From Dryococelus australis (lineage: Eukaryota > Arthropoda > Insecta > Phasmatodea > Phasmatidae), in the NCBI GenBank assembly GCA_029891345.1, contig CM056997.1, positions 213,877,212-213,941,211 of the forward strand: a DNA stretch of 64,000 bases, given 5' to 3'. Below are positions 36,294 through 48,019 of the stretch, piece after piece. Within the stretch, counting starts at the first letter, position 1. Each line of letters begins with the position of its first letter. The position numbers were made by a program, and so were the translations under genes. A model generated the notes under the pieces. It searched no databases and had not been told where the DNA came from. It saw only the letters and a list, made by a program, of their open reading frames with translations.

Positions 36294-36487
36294 CAAAGTA
36301 GACTGCGAGTTACTGAATTCACTGCCCCTTGTTTCTCAGCCGAAGTTGAAAGAGGGCGATATAAATGTAAGTGATAAATGTTCGTCTGATATAGGGACGG
36401 GAGCTCAATCTCAGGGCTGAGTCTCATATGCCTACAGAGGATATCGGCAGCCAACATGGCCGCGACTGGAGCCAAGACTTCGGCAAT
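36294..36487. other. Unique sequence between SINE and MITE
   Basis: Contains CCAACATGGCCGCG at 36454, a YY1-like motif. No gene seen. Confidence 0.4.
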
Positions 36488-37059
36488 CAGTGTTCACGAT
36501 TAAATAAGTACTTTTGGAACCAACCTTTGAAAAATGTCACTGCCCCTACTTGCATGCACCTTACTGGGAACACTGAGTGACATGTGCCCTGTAAAGTTGG
36601 TGAAGACGGAGGGAGAGTACGTCCATGTTTTAACGTTTTATTAAGTGTTGGGTAAAGTTATGTGAACGCAGTAATAATAAGTACTTTTGGAACCAACCAT
36701 TGAAAAATGTCACTGCCCCTACTTGCATGCACCTTACTGGGTACACTGAGTGACATGTGCCCTGTAAAGTTGGTGATGACGGAGGGAGAGTACGTCCATG
36801 TTTTAACGTTTTATTAAGTGTTGGGTAAAGTTATGTGAACACAGTAATAATAATGAATACTTTTGCTGTGTGTTTTTATTTATGCTTATCAGTGTAGAAT
36901 TTAACATATTTTAAAATATTTACTTTTTTCTAGTAACTATACAGTTTCACTTGATTAGGCCCATGGCAATGTTGATTTCACGTATTGTAGAAGAATACAC
37001 TACCTACAAATATACCTCAAGCGGTGCTTACAAAAGTGCTCAGTTTACCGTGAACCGCC
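36488..37059. mobile_element. GGCTGTTC-family element, long class, with internal duplication
   Basis: The right end AAAGTGCTCAGTTTACCGTG plus AACCGCC matches the family; the left end (CAGTGTTCACGATTAA) is decayed. The interior AATGTCACTGCCCCTACTTGC and CACTTGATTAGGCCCATGGC matches 18625-19016. A 173-bp segment from about 36506 is repeated at 36679 with only a few changes, making this copy about 570 bp. Confidence 0.8.
36506..36851. repeat. Direct duplication, 173-bp unit, two copies, inside the element
   Basis: AAGTACTTTTGGAACCAACC starts each unit (36506 and 36679). The units differ at about five positions (for example CCTTTGAAA against CCATTGAAA; GGGAACAC against GGGTACAC; GAAGACG against GATGACG). 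Confidence 0.95.
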
Positions 37060-37590
37060 AATATCTAAGCACATAATCAAGCAGTGGCAAAAGTGCAGGG
37101 GGGTGGGGGGGAAAACGGGAAACTGTAAAGGCGGTGGGCAGGGACAATAATAATTACCGCCATCTCTTAAACCAAAAATGTATAATTGATATAAAAATTA
37201 AAAATAACTCGAAGGTGTTAAGGGGTTGAGGTCTTTAATCACCTATACCTTTGGGTGTTTGTTTTCACGTAAAATATAATTACTTGAAATCAAATTAGTC
37301 ACGACATATACTAAAATAAAGGATAAATGATCAACATTTTTCTTGCTTACTTATTGACGAACAAAAAATATGAGATATGATCCAGTTTGAGTTATTTACA
37401 AAAATATATTTTATTGCGATAATAATGTTAGTGGCCTTTCTTCCTCTTATTGAGTTGTGTTTCTAATAGCGTATTTATCACATCAGGTCTGACTGCAGCT
37501 ACAAAGAAGCCACTTTTACTTTCCACTGCTGTATTACGGATGTGAAGAACTAGAATGCGCTAAGGCATGCACTCGATAGCCACTTTTGTT
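37060..37590. other. AT-rich non-coding sequence
   Basis: A G-rich run lies near 37097-37115. No gene or repeat recognised. Confidence 0.4.
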
Positions 37591-38340
37591 ACAACCCGTT
37601 ATTAGCAGTCCTTCCAAAGTTAGTCACACATCGCGACGCGAGAATTCGTCCCAGGAGAAAAAAAAGGACCAACCAACATCACATTTTTCACCTCACGAAA
37701 CGGCAAGGGCAAAACGCGGCGAAAAATTAATTCCAGGACGTCAGGAGCCAGACATGGTATTTACATAAAACTCGGGAGTTGACAAGAGACTCGCGGGTCG
37801 ACGGGAGAAGAAGAAAAAAAAACGAAACGTCGCCGGCGCATTTCGCTCTCGTCGCGGGGTTCAAAAGGAAAGGAAATGGAACAGGACAAGGTGTAAGAGG
37901 GTGGAGGGGGGGTGGGGGGTGGGATGTTAAAGCCTGAGGGAGAGTTGCAAGAAGCTGCTTCACTACAAGTTCTTGGGTTTTCTCACGCGCGAGAGAGACA
38001 ACCGAGTGTCACCGGCAGGACAGGCACGTAACTCTCGGAGAGACAGAGAGAGAGTGAGAGAAAGAGAGAGACGGTGATAGAGGGTAGAAGGAACCGTTGA
38101 GAGCCGACGGAGCAGAAACCGCGGAAGATAAACGCGGAAACTTGGGTGCAACCCCGGCCGGCCGATGCTCACAAACCTCCGTCTGTCCGTTGTCACGGAG
38201 AGAAGAAGATCGCATAAGAAGAGGAGACGGGGCGAAGAAGAGATAACGAATGCAGGAAGTGAGAGAGCCAGGGAGTGATTTCCGGCCTCACAACCTCGCG
38301 ATGGTCGCTAGAACGTAATCGGAGGTTGCGACAGCTGCCG
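37591..38340. other. CpG-rich segment with GA-rich tract
   Basis: CpG-dense sequence (37610-37900 and 38080-38330) surrounds a purine-rich tract at 38030-38075 that contains GA repeats. It resembles 10333-10800. This could be the promoter and first exon of a host gene reading in either direction, but I cannot identify a coding exon. Confidence 0.35.
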
Positions 38341-39342
38341 TAGCTGACGGATCACTTTCAGAACGTATATTAACTTTTCGGTTTACAAATGTTGCAAAAC
38401 ATCAAAGTTTTTATGAGTATTGTACTTAACAGTGACACAGGACTTAATTGTCTAGTTATCACAACCAATGGAATGTACGCTTTCTATCTGGTGATACTAA
38501 TCCGAACAAAACATAATGCACAGAAAGAAAGTCAACATTATTAGTTACAACATAAATATTAGGTACTATTGAGTCATTTCCTTGAAAGGTTTATACTGTA
38601 GTAAAATTAATAATGGTATGACAAAGTTCATCAACTTGACAATTTATAAAATCTTATATTATTATAAAGCAAATATACTGTGTTACTGTTAACAAAGCCT
38701 ATAGGCAATGCTACCGCAACCAAATGTTATATTGCGGTACAAATAATAGAAAGAACAAATCTATCAAGCTACTACGACATTAAAATAATGTTCAGCTAAC
38801 ACTGACTTGACACTGTAAAATAGCAAATACTAGCGATAACCTCGTAAAATGTAACCCCCATATTTAAATTTTAAAGCATAGCGTGTCATTAAATATAAGT
38901 TATTTCAGCTTTCAAACCTTGCAAAGCAGTTTACGTGTGGCAAATATGCACATATTTCTAGAGCATAAAGTACTTCCACATAACGAAAGAGTACTGTAGT
39001 TTGTAATTACATGTTAGAAAATATCTGCAGTGTGAAACGAAATCCACCACGTTGAAATGGAACCGTTTGTAGGACGATGGGTTTCGTGAACAGTAGGTCG
39101 TCCAACACACAAGGCGCGGGTTCGCCTTTAATTTTACCCCCAGTCTTACTTTATTTCCTTTGAAAATAATATTCATTTTTGTGACAAAATAATTGTACGT
39201 AATTTAATTTACATCAGAATGTTATTTCAAAGAGAAGGAAATATAAGAGAATGTTTAACACAAGTGTTAGTTAGCATCACCTTAATGTTGGTAGTACATT
39301 AAAAAGGTAACGTAGTTGCAAAAGTACCTACAATTACATTTT
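38341..39342. other. AT-rich non-coding sequence
   Basis: No supportable feature. Confidence 0.4.
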
Positions 39343-39612
39343 CACTGATAGCATAACAGTATATTACAGTAACACTGATAGCATAACAGTATATTACATT
39401 TACACTGATAGCATAACAGTATATTACATTAACACTGATAGCATAACAGTATATTACATTAACACTGATAGCATAACAGTATATTACATTTACACTGATA
39501 GCATAACAGTATATTACATTTACACTGATAGCATAACAGTATATTACATTTACACTGATAGCATAACAGTATATTACATTTACACTGATAGCATAACAGT
39601 ATATTACATTAA
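39343..39612. repeat. Tandem array, 30-bp unit, 9 copies
   Basis: The unit is CACTGATAGCATAACAGTAT plus ATTACATT(A/T)A, starting every 30 bp from 39343. Only the W position (AACAC or TACAC) and one ACAGT vary. Because the unit is a multiple of three, one minus-strand frame stays open through the array and reads VIYCYAISVN repeatedly. I take that as a consequence of the period, not as a gene. Confidence 0.97.
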
Positions 39613-40879
39613 CGGCAACATTAGTTACTGAGGGCTCACAGATAACCAAATGCATTGTGCTTATTATATTTGATATTATTGGCACATTATGTGGCGATAT
39701 AATACGGTTTGCGAGTCATTTTCCAACGGGAAATATTTCCGGACTTGGGGGTCGGCAGTGTGCAATATTGTCCGAATACAGCCTCGCCGTGCTCGTGTTC
39801 CCACTGACACTTTTTGTTAACGAAATTGTCGCCTGACCTGAATTAGTCGACAAAATTGATGACGTATATTTGTAACTTGGGTTTCGCGTTTTGTCAGCCT
39901 CGACGCTGGCAAATTACCAAATACAAAATATAATCTTCGAGACATTCCAATGCATAAATTCAATGGGAACAACTAAAATTGTTCAAATTATTATTTCAGC
40001 AAATTTTTTATTTGCAAAATATTTCTCTTGCGCCTTAAATCATATTTACCACTCTGACAATGTTTGTTGTATCAATAAAATAATATTTCAGCACAAAAAT
40101 TTGTAGAATACGTTAGTATTACACATACACCAACACAATTGTCCCCGCTTTTACATCTTCCTACAAAAGTGAGATATACTAAAATAACAGTACAATTCAT
40201 GAAATGGCATGTGGCAGAAGTGTTAGGATACAATCTATATTCATTCTCTTATTAAATACATTTATAACTATGTTATCCCAATTCCCAGACTTCAAACAAG
40301 TTTCCCCGATAGTTTCCTCACCTCTCCAACAATGTGAAATTCTCTTACGTCTCCAGATTTTCCCTGTTTTCCCTGGACTTAGCCACCATGTAACTGAGAT
40401 AAACAAATCTGTATCGTACACAAAATTATTATTTCACAAAACAAGTTGCTGATATATTCTCAAAATAAGCATTTTCTTTAAGTAATAATTTCACGTCAAA
40501 ATTGTTTCATTTTGTTTCAATTAAATTTGAAAGGACTCTCTGACAACTGTCGGTAATAATTACTGGTTATTTTATGACTTCGTTGAGTATTATTTTGGAA
40601 TAACGATACGTCTAAATAATAGCAGCATGGCATGCTAGACAGTTGAATGTCTTGGGTGTACCGATTTAAACCTTACAAAACGCAAAATACAAATGACAAA
40701 AAACGAGTCAGAACGAATTGCGACACGGCATATGTGGTATGTACACAATTTTATTGTCTATAGGCCTGCACAGCACTAATATGTCGGGGAATAATTCATA
40801 CGAGTTGAGTTCGACCGCCAGACATACACTAGCTTGAAGCTTGTCTTGATTCTCTGACTCACGCCCAAGCCACTGAACT
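39613..40879. other. Non-coding sequence, no gene seen
   Basis: AT-rich unique sequence. An 82-codon frame at 40204-40452 has no domain. Confidence 0.4.
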
Positions 40880-41086
40880 ATAGTCCAGTCACGACTGGAA
40901 CACACTTATGTAAATCCGACTTTGAAAAAACACCCTAGTCATTAGCTGCATGCATAGCTAGAAAAAAAAGGAGGGTTCTGGTACTGTACCCGCATAGGCC
41001 ACTTTTTTTTTTACTAGCTATGCATGCAGCTAATGACTAGGGTGTTTTTTCGAAGACTGATTTTCATCCAGTCGTGAATGGACTAT
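40880..41086. mobile_element. Snap-back MITE, about 207 bp, near-perfect hairpin
   Basis: A 38-bp segment at 40924-40961 (starting GAAAAAACACCCTAGTC) is matched exactly by its reverse complement at 41014-41051. The arms extend outward with mismatches to ATAGTCCAGTCACGACTGGA (40880-40899) and its partner ending GGACTAT at 41086. A and T tracts of 8-10 bases border the roughly 50-bp loop (40962-41013). Almost the whole element can fold back on itself. It is non-coding. Confidence 0.92.
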
Positions 41087-42497
41087 GCGTGCAATAATGC
41101 TGACCCGACCATTTTATTGCTGGCAGAAGTGTAGCAAGCTTCATTGCAGTCGCCTTCAAACATTTAAAATGGACTTTCTATTTAGTACGTTCTACGAAAA
41201 ATCCGCTTGGCTGTGTTGAAGGACTCCGATGTAATGTATGCAATATGCAGGTCGTCTCTCGAAGTAGTAGTTCTGAATGTAATTAATTATGTCTGAGAAG
41301 AGTCGAAGCCGTTGTCAAGTAGTGGCGCAATTTTACACTCCAATGGGAGGTTTGTTCGCCGTTTCATTATTTCATTTTAAACGTACCGTCAATCTAAGCT
41401 CGTTTCTCTCGCGCGGCAGATATAAATGTTTTGAAAAGTTTGGCAGGATGGCAGGGACGTAGAAGGAAACGTTCCCGCAGTTGGTTTTCAGGGCTCGGAA
41501 AAGGGCGTTTGAAGCATTCATAAATGTTGTGCGAATTGTAAACCATCTTCATGCAATCAAGACTTTAAAATAATTAAATTTAACCTTCACAGCGAGAGAG
41601 AGAGAGAGAGAGAAATAGAGAGAGCGAGAGGCCAAAATTAACGTTTTAAAAGACTGTGTAAACAAGGGGTAGGTGGGGGGGGGGGGGGGGGAGTTTGCAA
41701 CCACAAACAGGGAAGTTTACGGGATGTTACGTTAAATGGAATCCAAGCGTCGTAAATTTTGGTTTGAGGAACTTTTCAACCACAATTTTACCCAACAGTA
41801 GTTTCTACGCTGCTGAAATCAGATAATATCTTGAACATGAATATTCAAGTAGATTGCAAAAAGGAGTTGTGTACTTTTTTTTTTTTTTAAAGCTATGTTT
41901 TACTTTCTATATATGCAAACTTGAAGCAACCCATACATAAAAACAGCAGAAAATTCTGTTTGAATGTTAACACTTCGTCCAATTCCTCGTATTTCATCTA
42001 ACCCGAAAGTATTTTGACTCTAAACTGGAGATGTCTAAACTTCAGTAAACAAATGAAATAATATTCATTACGTGGCAGTAACATGGCTTCAGTTTACAAA
42101 AAGTGTCGCTACGACCGTATTCTAATCGGCGGTATTAGTTTACAAGGTCATATTGACCCTACTTAGTATGCTAAAATTGTGACGCGTTTGGTTGCTTAAG
42201 TCTTTAGTTTTTAGCATGCAACGAAAATAACTATACAAAGTGACAAAATCTCAAATGGCCATAATATTTTTTTTAGATTTTGGCAGCAAAAAAAAACTGC
42301 GGATATGACTTTCGTTTCCACGAATTCACGCAAGTGTGCACGTGTGAATAATTTTATAATGCAAAACATTCGAGTGAGGCGTTATGGAATGTGATACGGG
42401 TGGTTGGTTACAACTTCACTTGGCAGATATTAGCAGCATGGCTATCAACAGCATTCCAATTTAACCACACTGAATGACTAATTATCCACTCGACTCC
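41087..42497. other. Non-coding sequence with simple repeats
   Basis: A GA tract at 41592-41632 and a G run at about 41674-41692. The rest is AT-rich. No gene seen. Confidence 0.4.
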
Positions 42498-43032
42498 ACA
42501 GGATGTTTGGAAATCAAACGTTCAAACTGCGTCGAAAATATATAGGACACCGTATACCTAAACAGAAAAGAAAAGGAGATATGAGCATGTGAATATTGGG
42601 TGTTGAAAACATATTTTCGCTGAATTCCTTACACTTTCTGCCAGCGGTAGAGACGGCGGCCATTTGCCCACAGTCAATCACATGGTTGAATGGGACACAC
42701 ATTTGGTGCGCTACGGAGCGTGTACTAGTGGAGGGCATGTCGTAGCGCTGACGTATCACTTCCTCAAGCCGAACAGCGCGCACAAACCGAGGACGGCCAG
42801 TATTACGCTTGTGTCTCTGCAGGACGGAAAGCATAAGTCACCTTCTTGCTGCGGACTTGATAGGCGTCATACAAGTCAATGGGCAAAAATAAGTTTTCGA
42901 AAACCCAATTTTCATAGGCTCATATCTCCATTAGTATTCCGTTTAGGCATAGTGTGTCCTATATATTATAGACTTTATTTTTCATAAGGAATTACCTCCG
43001 CAGTTTGGTCGTTTAATTTCCGAACAGCCTGT
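42498..43032 (-). mobile_element. Tc1/mariner-type deletion derivative with transposase N-terminal remnant
   Basis: The left arm begins ACAGGATGTTTGGAAATCAA (42498), and the right arm, reversed, begins ACAGGCTGTTCGGAAATTAA (43032). Similarity runs for about 110 bp and includes ATATATAGGACAC, GGAGATATGAGC and AAAACATATTT/AAAACTTATTT. Between the arms a minus-strand frame from 42834 reads NTGRPRFVRAVRLEEVIRQR, then PSTSTRSVAHQMCVPFNHV. This is the GRPR hook and second helix-turn-helix of mariner-like transposases. The DDE catalytic part is absent. The element is about 535 bp and has kept the DNA-binding module between its ends. Confidence 0.75.
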
Positions 43033-43147
43033 ATAACATCGTGACTATTAAGACGAACGAAATTAACGTGGTTTTTGTTCGATCAGGTAACCAGTATCTC
43101 GCGACTCCTATGTACCTGCTAGGGCCTGATTTTTGTGCAGAGCGAAA

Positions 43148-43658
43148 GGTCTCGTCTAGATCTCTCAATCTGAGCCATAGGAGACAAGTATTAAGTAAGT
43201 TACTGGTCATATACCAAAGAGGTCTCGTCTAGATATCTCAATCCGAGCCATAGGAGACAAGTATTAAGTAAGTTACTGGTCATATACCAAAGAGGTCTCG
43301 TCTAGATCTCTCAATCCGAGCCATAGGAGACAAGTATTAAGTAAGTTACTGGTCATATACCAAAGAGGTCTCGTCTAGATCTCTCAATCCGAGCCATAGG
43401 AGACAAGTATTAAGTAAGTTACTGGTCATATACCAAAGAGGTCTCGTCTAGATCTCTCAATCCGAGCCATAGGAGACAAGTATTAAGTAAGTTACTGGTC
43501 ATATACCAAAGAGGTCTCGTCTAGATATCTCAATCCGAGCCATAGGAGACAAGTATTAAGTAAGTTACTGGTCATATACCAAAGAGGTCTCGTCTAGATC
43601 TCTCAATCTGAGCCATAGGAGACAAGTATTAAGTAAGTTACTGGTCATGTACCAAAGA
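43148..43658. repeat. Tandem array, 73-bp unit, 7 copies
   Basis: Units start with GGTCTCGTCTAGATCTCTCA or, in units 2 and 6, GGTCTCGTCTAGATATCTCA. Starts are at 43148, 43221, 43294 and so on to 43586, in exact 73-bp steps. Differences are single bases, and the first and last units share TCTGAGCC where the others have TCCGAGCC. Confidence 0.97.
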
Positions 43659-45685
43659 AAAAATAAAGTTTACCCGCGGTGTCTTCACACTATTCGGATC
43701 TGAAACATCAGCAGTCCACAAATGACGTGATAGTTCTCCTCTAAGATTGCCGCGAATTACAAGCGTTTTATACTTATGTTAACGTAAAAGTACCTTATTC
43801 TTTATTAAATTGAACTTCTACTTATAAATCATAATATTTAGTTTATAACTAATATCAATAAAATCAGGGAGAAAATAAGTATGTTGTTAACGCCAAGTAA
43901 GAAATATTTCTTTTGCAAAATATTATTACGCTGAGTGCGCACATGCAGCGCTATGTCCTTTTGGTGTAATTTTACAGACTATGTTAAGCTTTGTTTGCAT
44001 ACGGCGGAGAAATACTCTGGAAGTATAACTTACGCAAGTGACTATGAATGGACTATACCCAATAACGCGGGCGTATTCACGTTCAACTCACGGCCGTCTC
44101 CCCGATATAGCCACACCCCGATTATCTTAGTCACGGTGAAGTAGCTAGGAGACGTGTTTCCTGGTCCACGACACGAGTGCATGTGCTGGGGTGATTTGTA
44201 GCCAACGCTGGCGGTAGAACTACATAAGCTGGCCACGACACGCAAATTCGCAATCAAAAAGCCATCTTCTTTGTAATAATAAACTTGTAGCGCGATACCC
44301 TGTTAAAAAGGCCCGTCTGCGTTATGCTGGAGCAGCCATCAAGGCGCAGTCGCGTGCCGGCAGCGGCAATCGCGTCGAGGGAACTGCGTGTTTACACAGC
44401 TGAATGCCACCATTATTACGTGTTTATCTTTGATGCAACGTCGCTAACAGGGCTCGTACCCTTAAGCTGACACAACACATTCATCACTCCACAGTCCACT
44501 AGCGGCGAATCGTGATAAACAGCACTGAGCCGGGAGAGATGCATGTCAAACTCTGTTTCGCCGAACGTACATTCTTACAGAAAAATAAAAAATAACTGAA
44601 CTGTTTTTTAATTAAGAGCCTCGTGGTATTTCAGCATTTATTCGGGTGAGAAGAACGCTTAAAAGACATCCCTAATCGCCATATGGCTCACATTATAAAA
44701 AGTTGAGTCTATGCCAATTTTTTTAAAAAATCCATAGAATATTTCAATGTAAATATTTGTCCAGGACAAAAATTAAAGTCAATAATTTGTCGCCCAATTT
44801 ATAAATTCGTTTATGAGGTGAAGTGAAGATATTTGGTCGGCTCTTATAAGTCGCTGCCATTAATACTAAATTTTTCTCACGAGACAAAATAAATTATCAC
44901 TTCCTAAAGCTTTATCAAATTATTACACTAGCACTCTTAGTTAATCGATAATTTCTAACTAGTTACGTACAAGGAGAAATAAGTAACTCTTGATCGCGGG
45001 CGATTGCAGGAACCGTGTTAGCGAGATCAGTTATGAAATAAAAACTTCGGGAAGTGTACATAGCAGACCTGTCGATACGTGATGCAAGTTGTGGTGAATA
45101 TTCCGTAAATCCAAGATGAAGAGACTTAGCCTACCGCGTCGTTTCAAGGATCTGAACTCAGTATCTCTAATATTCCTAATAACGTGAACTGTCGGTATGC
45201 CACAGGAGTACTTACCTTTAAGAAAATTAGCATTCGCTCTTGTTTGCCAAAAAGTCTCACGGTCGCTTCCAAGTTCTGGTCAAATTCTATATTTCAAATA
45301 TATCGGACGAGATCGTAAAACAAGAAACACGCGAAAGAAGTTTACATGTTATGTTTTTTCTCTACGTCAAGGAAAACGTGTCCGTGGGGGGGGGGGGGGC
45401 GTGTTATTGGCTCACTACTGCCAAATGAGGTTTCATTCTTTTCCGTGCTTGCTGCAGCAGTATTTTATTTTCACCCTCTAGCAATCTCGCTGATTTGTTT
45501 TGTGTTCACAAGAGTTCGTCTAAATTCTTCCGTCCCCTTCCACACCAAACACCATTTTGCCGCCCTCCCGCTAACCCAGCGCACATAATACATGTATATT
45601 TTACTTTCTACAAATTTTTTTTACGTAAAACGATTTATCTTATTTATTTCAATCGGTAAAACTGGTTGTCCGTCTTCGCTGTCTC
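43659..45685. other. Non-coding sequence, no gene recognised
   Basis: Some GC-richer stretches at 44060-44560. Frames of 60-95 codons (for example 45197-45481 across a G run) have no domain. No supportable feature. Confidence 0.35.
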
Positions 45686-45757
45686 ACTAGTTACCAGTTA
45701 CTAGTTACCACTAGTTACTAGTTACCACTAGTTACTAGTTACCACTAGTTACTAGTT
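45686..45757. repeat. Short tandem repeat of ACTAGTTACC / ACTAGTTACT
   Basis: Repeated ACTAGTTACCACTAGTTACT about every 20 bp, three to four times. The unit contains the palindrome ACTAGT, so the tract can form alternative hairpins. Confidence 0.93.
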
Positions 45758-46239
45758 AAAACAACTATCATAGTTCATTCACGGTTACTTCCAAATTTCT
45801 GAAGGCATGCTAAAGTTCTACTGTCAATATATTTCTGAGCTGCATGCAATCAAAGCTTAACTAAGTCTACAAAATTACATCGAAGGGGCAACGCACCGCA
45901 TTCCTGCAAACTCAGTTCAATTTGCCTTTGCACTAGAACAATTTCCAACTAGGCATCACCAACACAACTATTTTCTCCCGGTTTTGTATTCATACTAAAA
46001 ATGATAAATGATATATTATAATTTATAGGTAGAACACAGGTAAAACTTCAATTTAACAAAAAAAAAAAACTTTTATGTTAACAAAGTATAAAAAGCCTGT
46101 GATAAAGGACATATTTAGAAACAATTAAAAGCCTCAGACATGGGGTGATTTTTCGAAGGTTTCATATAAAAAGTATGAAGAAACCACAAATAAACTATAC
46201 AATAATAACTTCGTTAAAGACTCGTCCATGAAATTAAAA
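45758..46239. other. AT-rich non-coding sequence
   Basis: No gene or repeat recognised. Confidence 0.4.
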
Positions 46240-47147
46240 CCCACACTATTAAAAAACTGTAATTTTTACTAAGAAATTCTTTGTAATTGTACAAATACTT
46301 GTAACAGTACAAAGATTTTTCTTGCAAAACTACTAGTTTGTACGACTACAAGGTCCGTGTTTGTAATAGACCTTAGGACATATTTGAACTTACTATTACT
46401 AAGCCGTATCCACGAGCTTCAGCAAAATGGCGGACACTCGACAACATAACATCGTATATAGCTGTTTGCGCAAAAATATTTGTGATGTAAAGTGTAGCTG
46501 CCTACAAAAAGGAATGTATTGCAAGTTTTAATTACGTAAAACACTTAAAACAACTCAAATTATCATAATAAAATTACAATTTCAATCAAATGTGACCGTA
46601 TTATTCATTATTTGTTAATGTTTCCCGGATACACCCGTCGTTAAGAGGGGTCCAAATCTCTTAACTCAACAACTGAACTCCTGAAAACAAATAGATGCAC
46701 ATTTTCTTCTTAACTGTGTAACTTCAATATTATTTCTTATGTAGGTCCTATTTGCAACAATATTCAAACTAAAAATAAGGGCTAGTAACGTACGTCATGT
46801 TGGTCTTATGGTTAAAGGCACAGGTTAGAAATTCAAGGGGTGTGGGTTCTAATCCCCACGCTGGCGAAGTAAAATTAAAATCTCTTTTTGTGTCAATTAT
46901 ATTTCAATTATTTTTTAAAGTGGTTCTCTGTTACTTATTCGTCAAATTGGTTTTCTATAAAGGGGGGGGGGGGAAGTAATTTTATGTACACTTCTCTATA
47001 ATGTCAGTTGTAATACAAGGCTATCATTTGTAACATCGCACAGAAACGTTTTGCAAGGAAAAATCTTTGTAGTTTTACAAAGGATTTGCTTGGCAACTGG
47101 GTTTCCAAGGATTTTTCTTGTAAAAGTATAACAAATTTTAGTGTGGG
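46240..47147. mobile_element. Inverted-repeat element, about 0.9 kb, carrying a tRNA-like insert
   Basis: The ends are CCCACACTATTAAAA (46240-46254) and TTTTAGTGTGGG (to 47147). Inner mirror blocks match well: TACAAAGATTTTTCTTGCAA at 46311-46330 against the complement of TTGCAAGGAAAAATCTTTGTA at 47053-47073. No transposase is present. A tRNA-like sequence sits at 46797-46866. AAAATGGCGGACAC near 46424 is a YY1-like motif. Non-autonomous DNA element of unknown superfamily. Confidence 0.65.
46797..46866 (+). repeat. tRNA-like sequence (A and B box), probable SINE or tRNA pseudogene
   Basis: TTGGTCTTATGGTTAAAGGC fits an A-box region, and GTGGGTTCTAATCCCCAC fits a B-box with a paired T arm. Spacing is about 35 bp. 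The acceptor ends do not pair, so it is not a functional tRNA. An A-rich stretch follows (AAAATTAAAATC). Confidence 0.6.
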
Positions 47148-47229
47148 CTAAAATGTCGAGAGGGATTGTAGGGGGCAGGGAATTACTTTACTACAAACTT
47201 GCTTGCAGAAATCCGGTTTGACTCCGCCG

Positions 47230-47386
47230 GGACTGTATTGGGTTCATCGCAGCGCCGGGTAAGTAACGAGACATCCCCGAGAAACCCGCCGACCAGCGGC
47301 AAAAATCCGGGAGAGGGCCCGCCGGGAATCGAACCCGGTTCGCCATGGTGGAAGGCGAGTGGACTGCCCATTACACCACCGCGGCC
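47230..47386 (-). mobile_element. tRNA-derived SINE, truncated copy
   Basis: On the minus strand it starts GGCCGCGGTGGTGTAATGGG and carries GGGTTCGATTCCCGGCGGGC, then CGCTGGTCGGCGGGTTTCTC and the GGCGCTGCGATG portion of the body, where it breaks off. Same family as 36038-36293; the promoter boxes are intact. Confidence 0.85.
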
Positions 47387-47542
47387 CCCACAAAAATGGC
47401 GGAAAAGTACTTTTGTAAGGCAGAGCTGCCGGAATATTTCATGTACAAAGCTTAAAATTCAACAAGATTTACATAGCAAAACTAGTACCCCGCCATCGCT
47501 TCGCTCAGGTTTTATGGAGTTATTGAAATACATACCTATATA

Positions 47543-47870
47543 TGCGACTACCTGCGACTACCCGTGAACACAAGTGACTATCTGCGACTACCTGCGACTA
47601 CCCGTGAACACAAGTGACTATCTGCGACTAACTGCGATTACCCGTGAACACACGTGACTATCTGCGACTAACTGCGACTACCCGTGAACACAAGTGACAA
47701 TCTGCGACTACCTGCGACTACCCGTGAACACAAGTGACTATCTGCGACTACCTGCGACTACCCGTGAACACAAGTGACTATCTGCGACTACCTGCGACTA
47801 CCCGTGAACACAAGTGACTATCTGCGACTAACTGCGAATAATTGCGACCACCTGTGACTACTTCGGGTTT
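47543..47870. repeat. Tandem array, 40-bp unit, 7-8 copies
   Basis: CCCGTGAACACAAGTGACTA starts at 47561, 47601, 47641, 47681, 47721, 47761 and 47801. Between starts is TCTGCGACTACCTGCGACTA, itself two near-copies of a 10-bp word, so the array is a higher-order repeat of GCGACTACCT. The ends decay at about 47870. Confidence 0.96.
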
Positions 47871-48019
47871 CAGGCACGAACAATATCGAGTTACACAAAA
47901 CTTTCTTCGCCACTGTAACCAGAAAATTATTGTTTCTGCGGCAGTTTAAGGTTATCCATGTCACTAAGAACTGTTATTTCAAACATTAAAAAGTAGCAAG
48001 AGGCGTATGTAACACTTAG

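Noticed and set aside
39343-39612. Gene for a repetitive membrane or Cys-rich protein
   Set aside because: The frame is open only because the period is a multiple of three; no signal peptide or supporting context.
46797-46866. Functional tRNA gene
   Set aside because: The T arm pairs, but the acceptor ends do not and the sequence lies within a transposable element.
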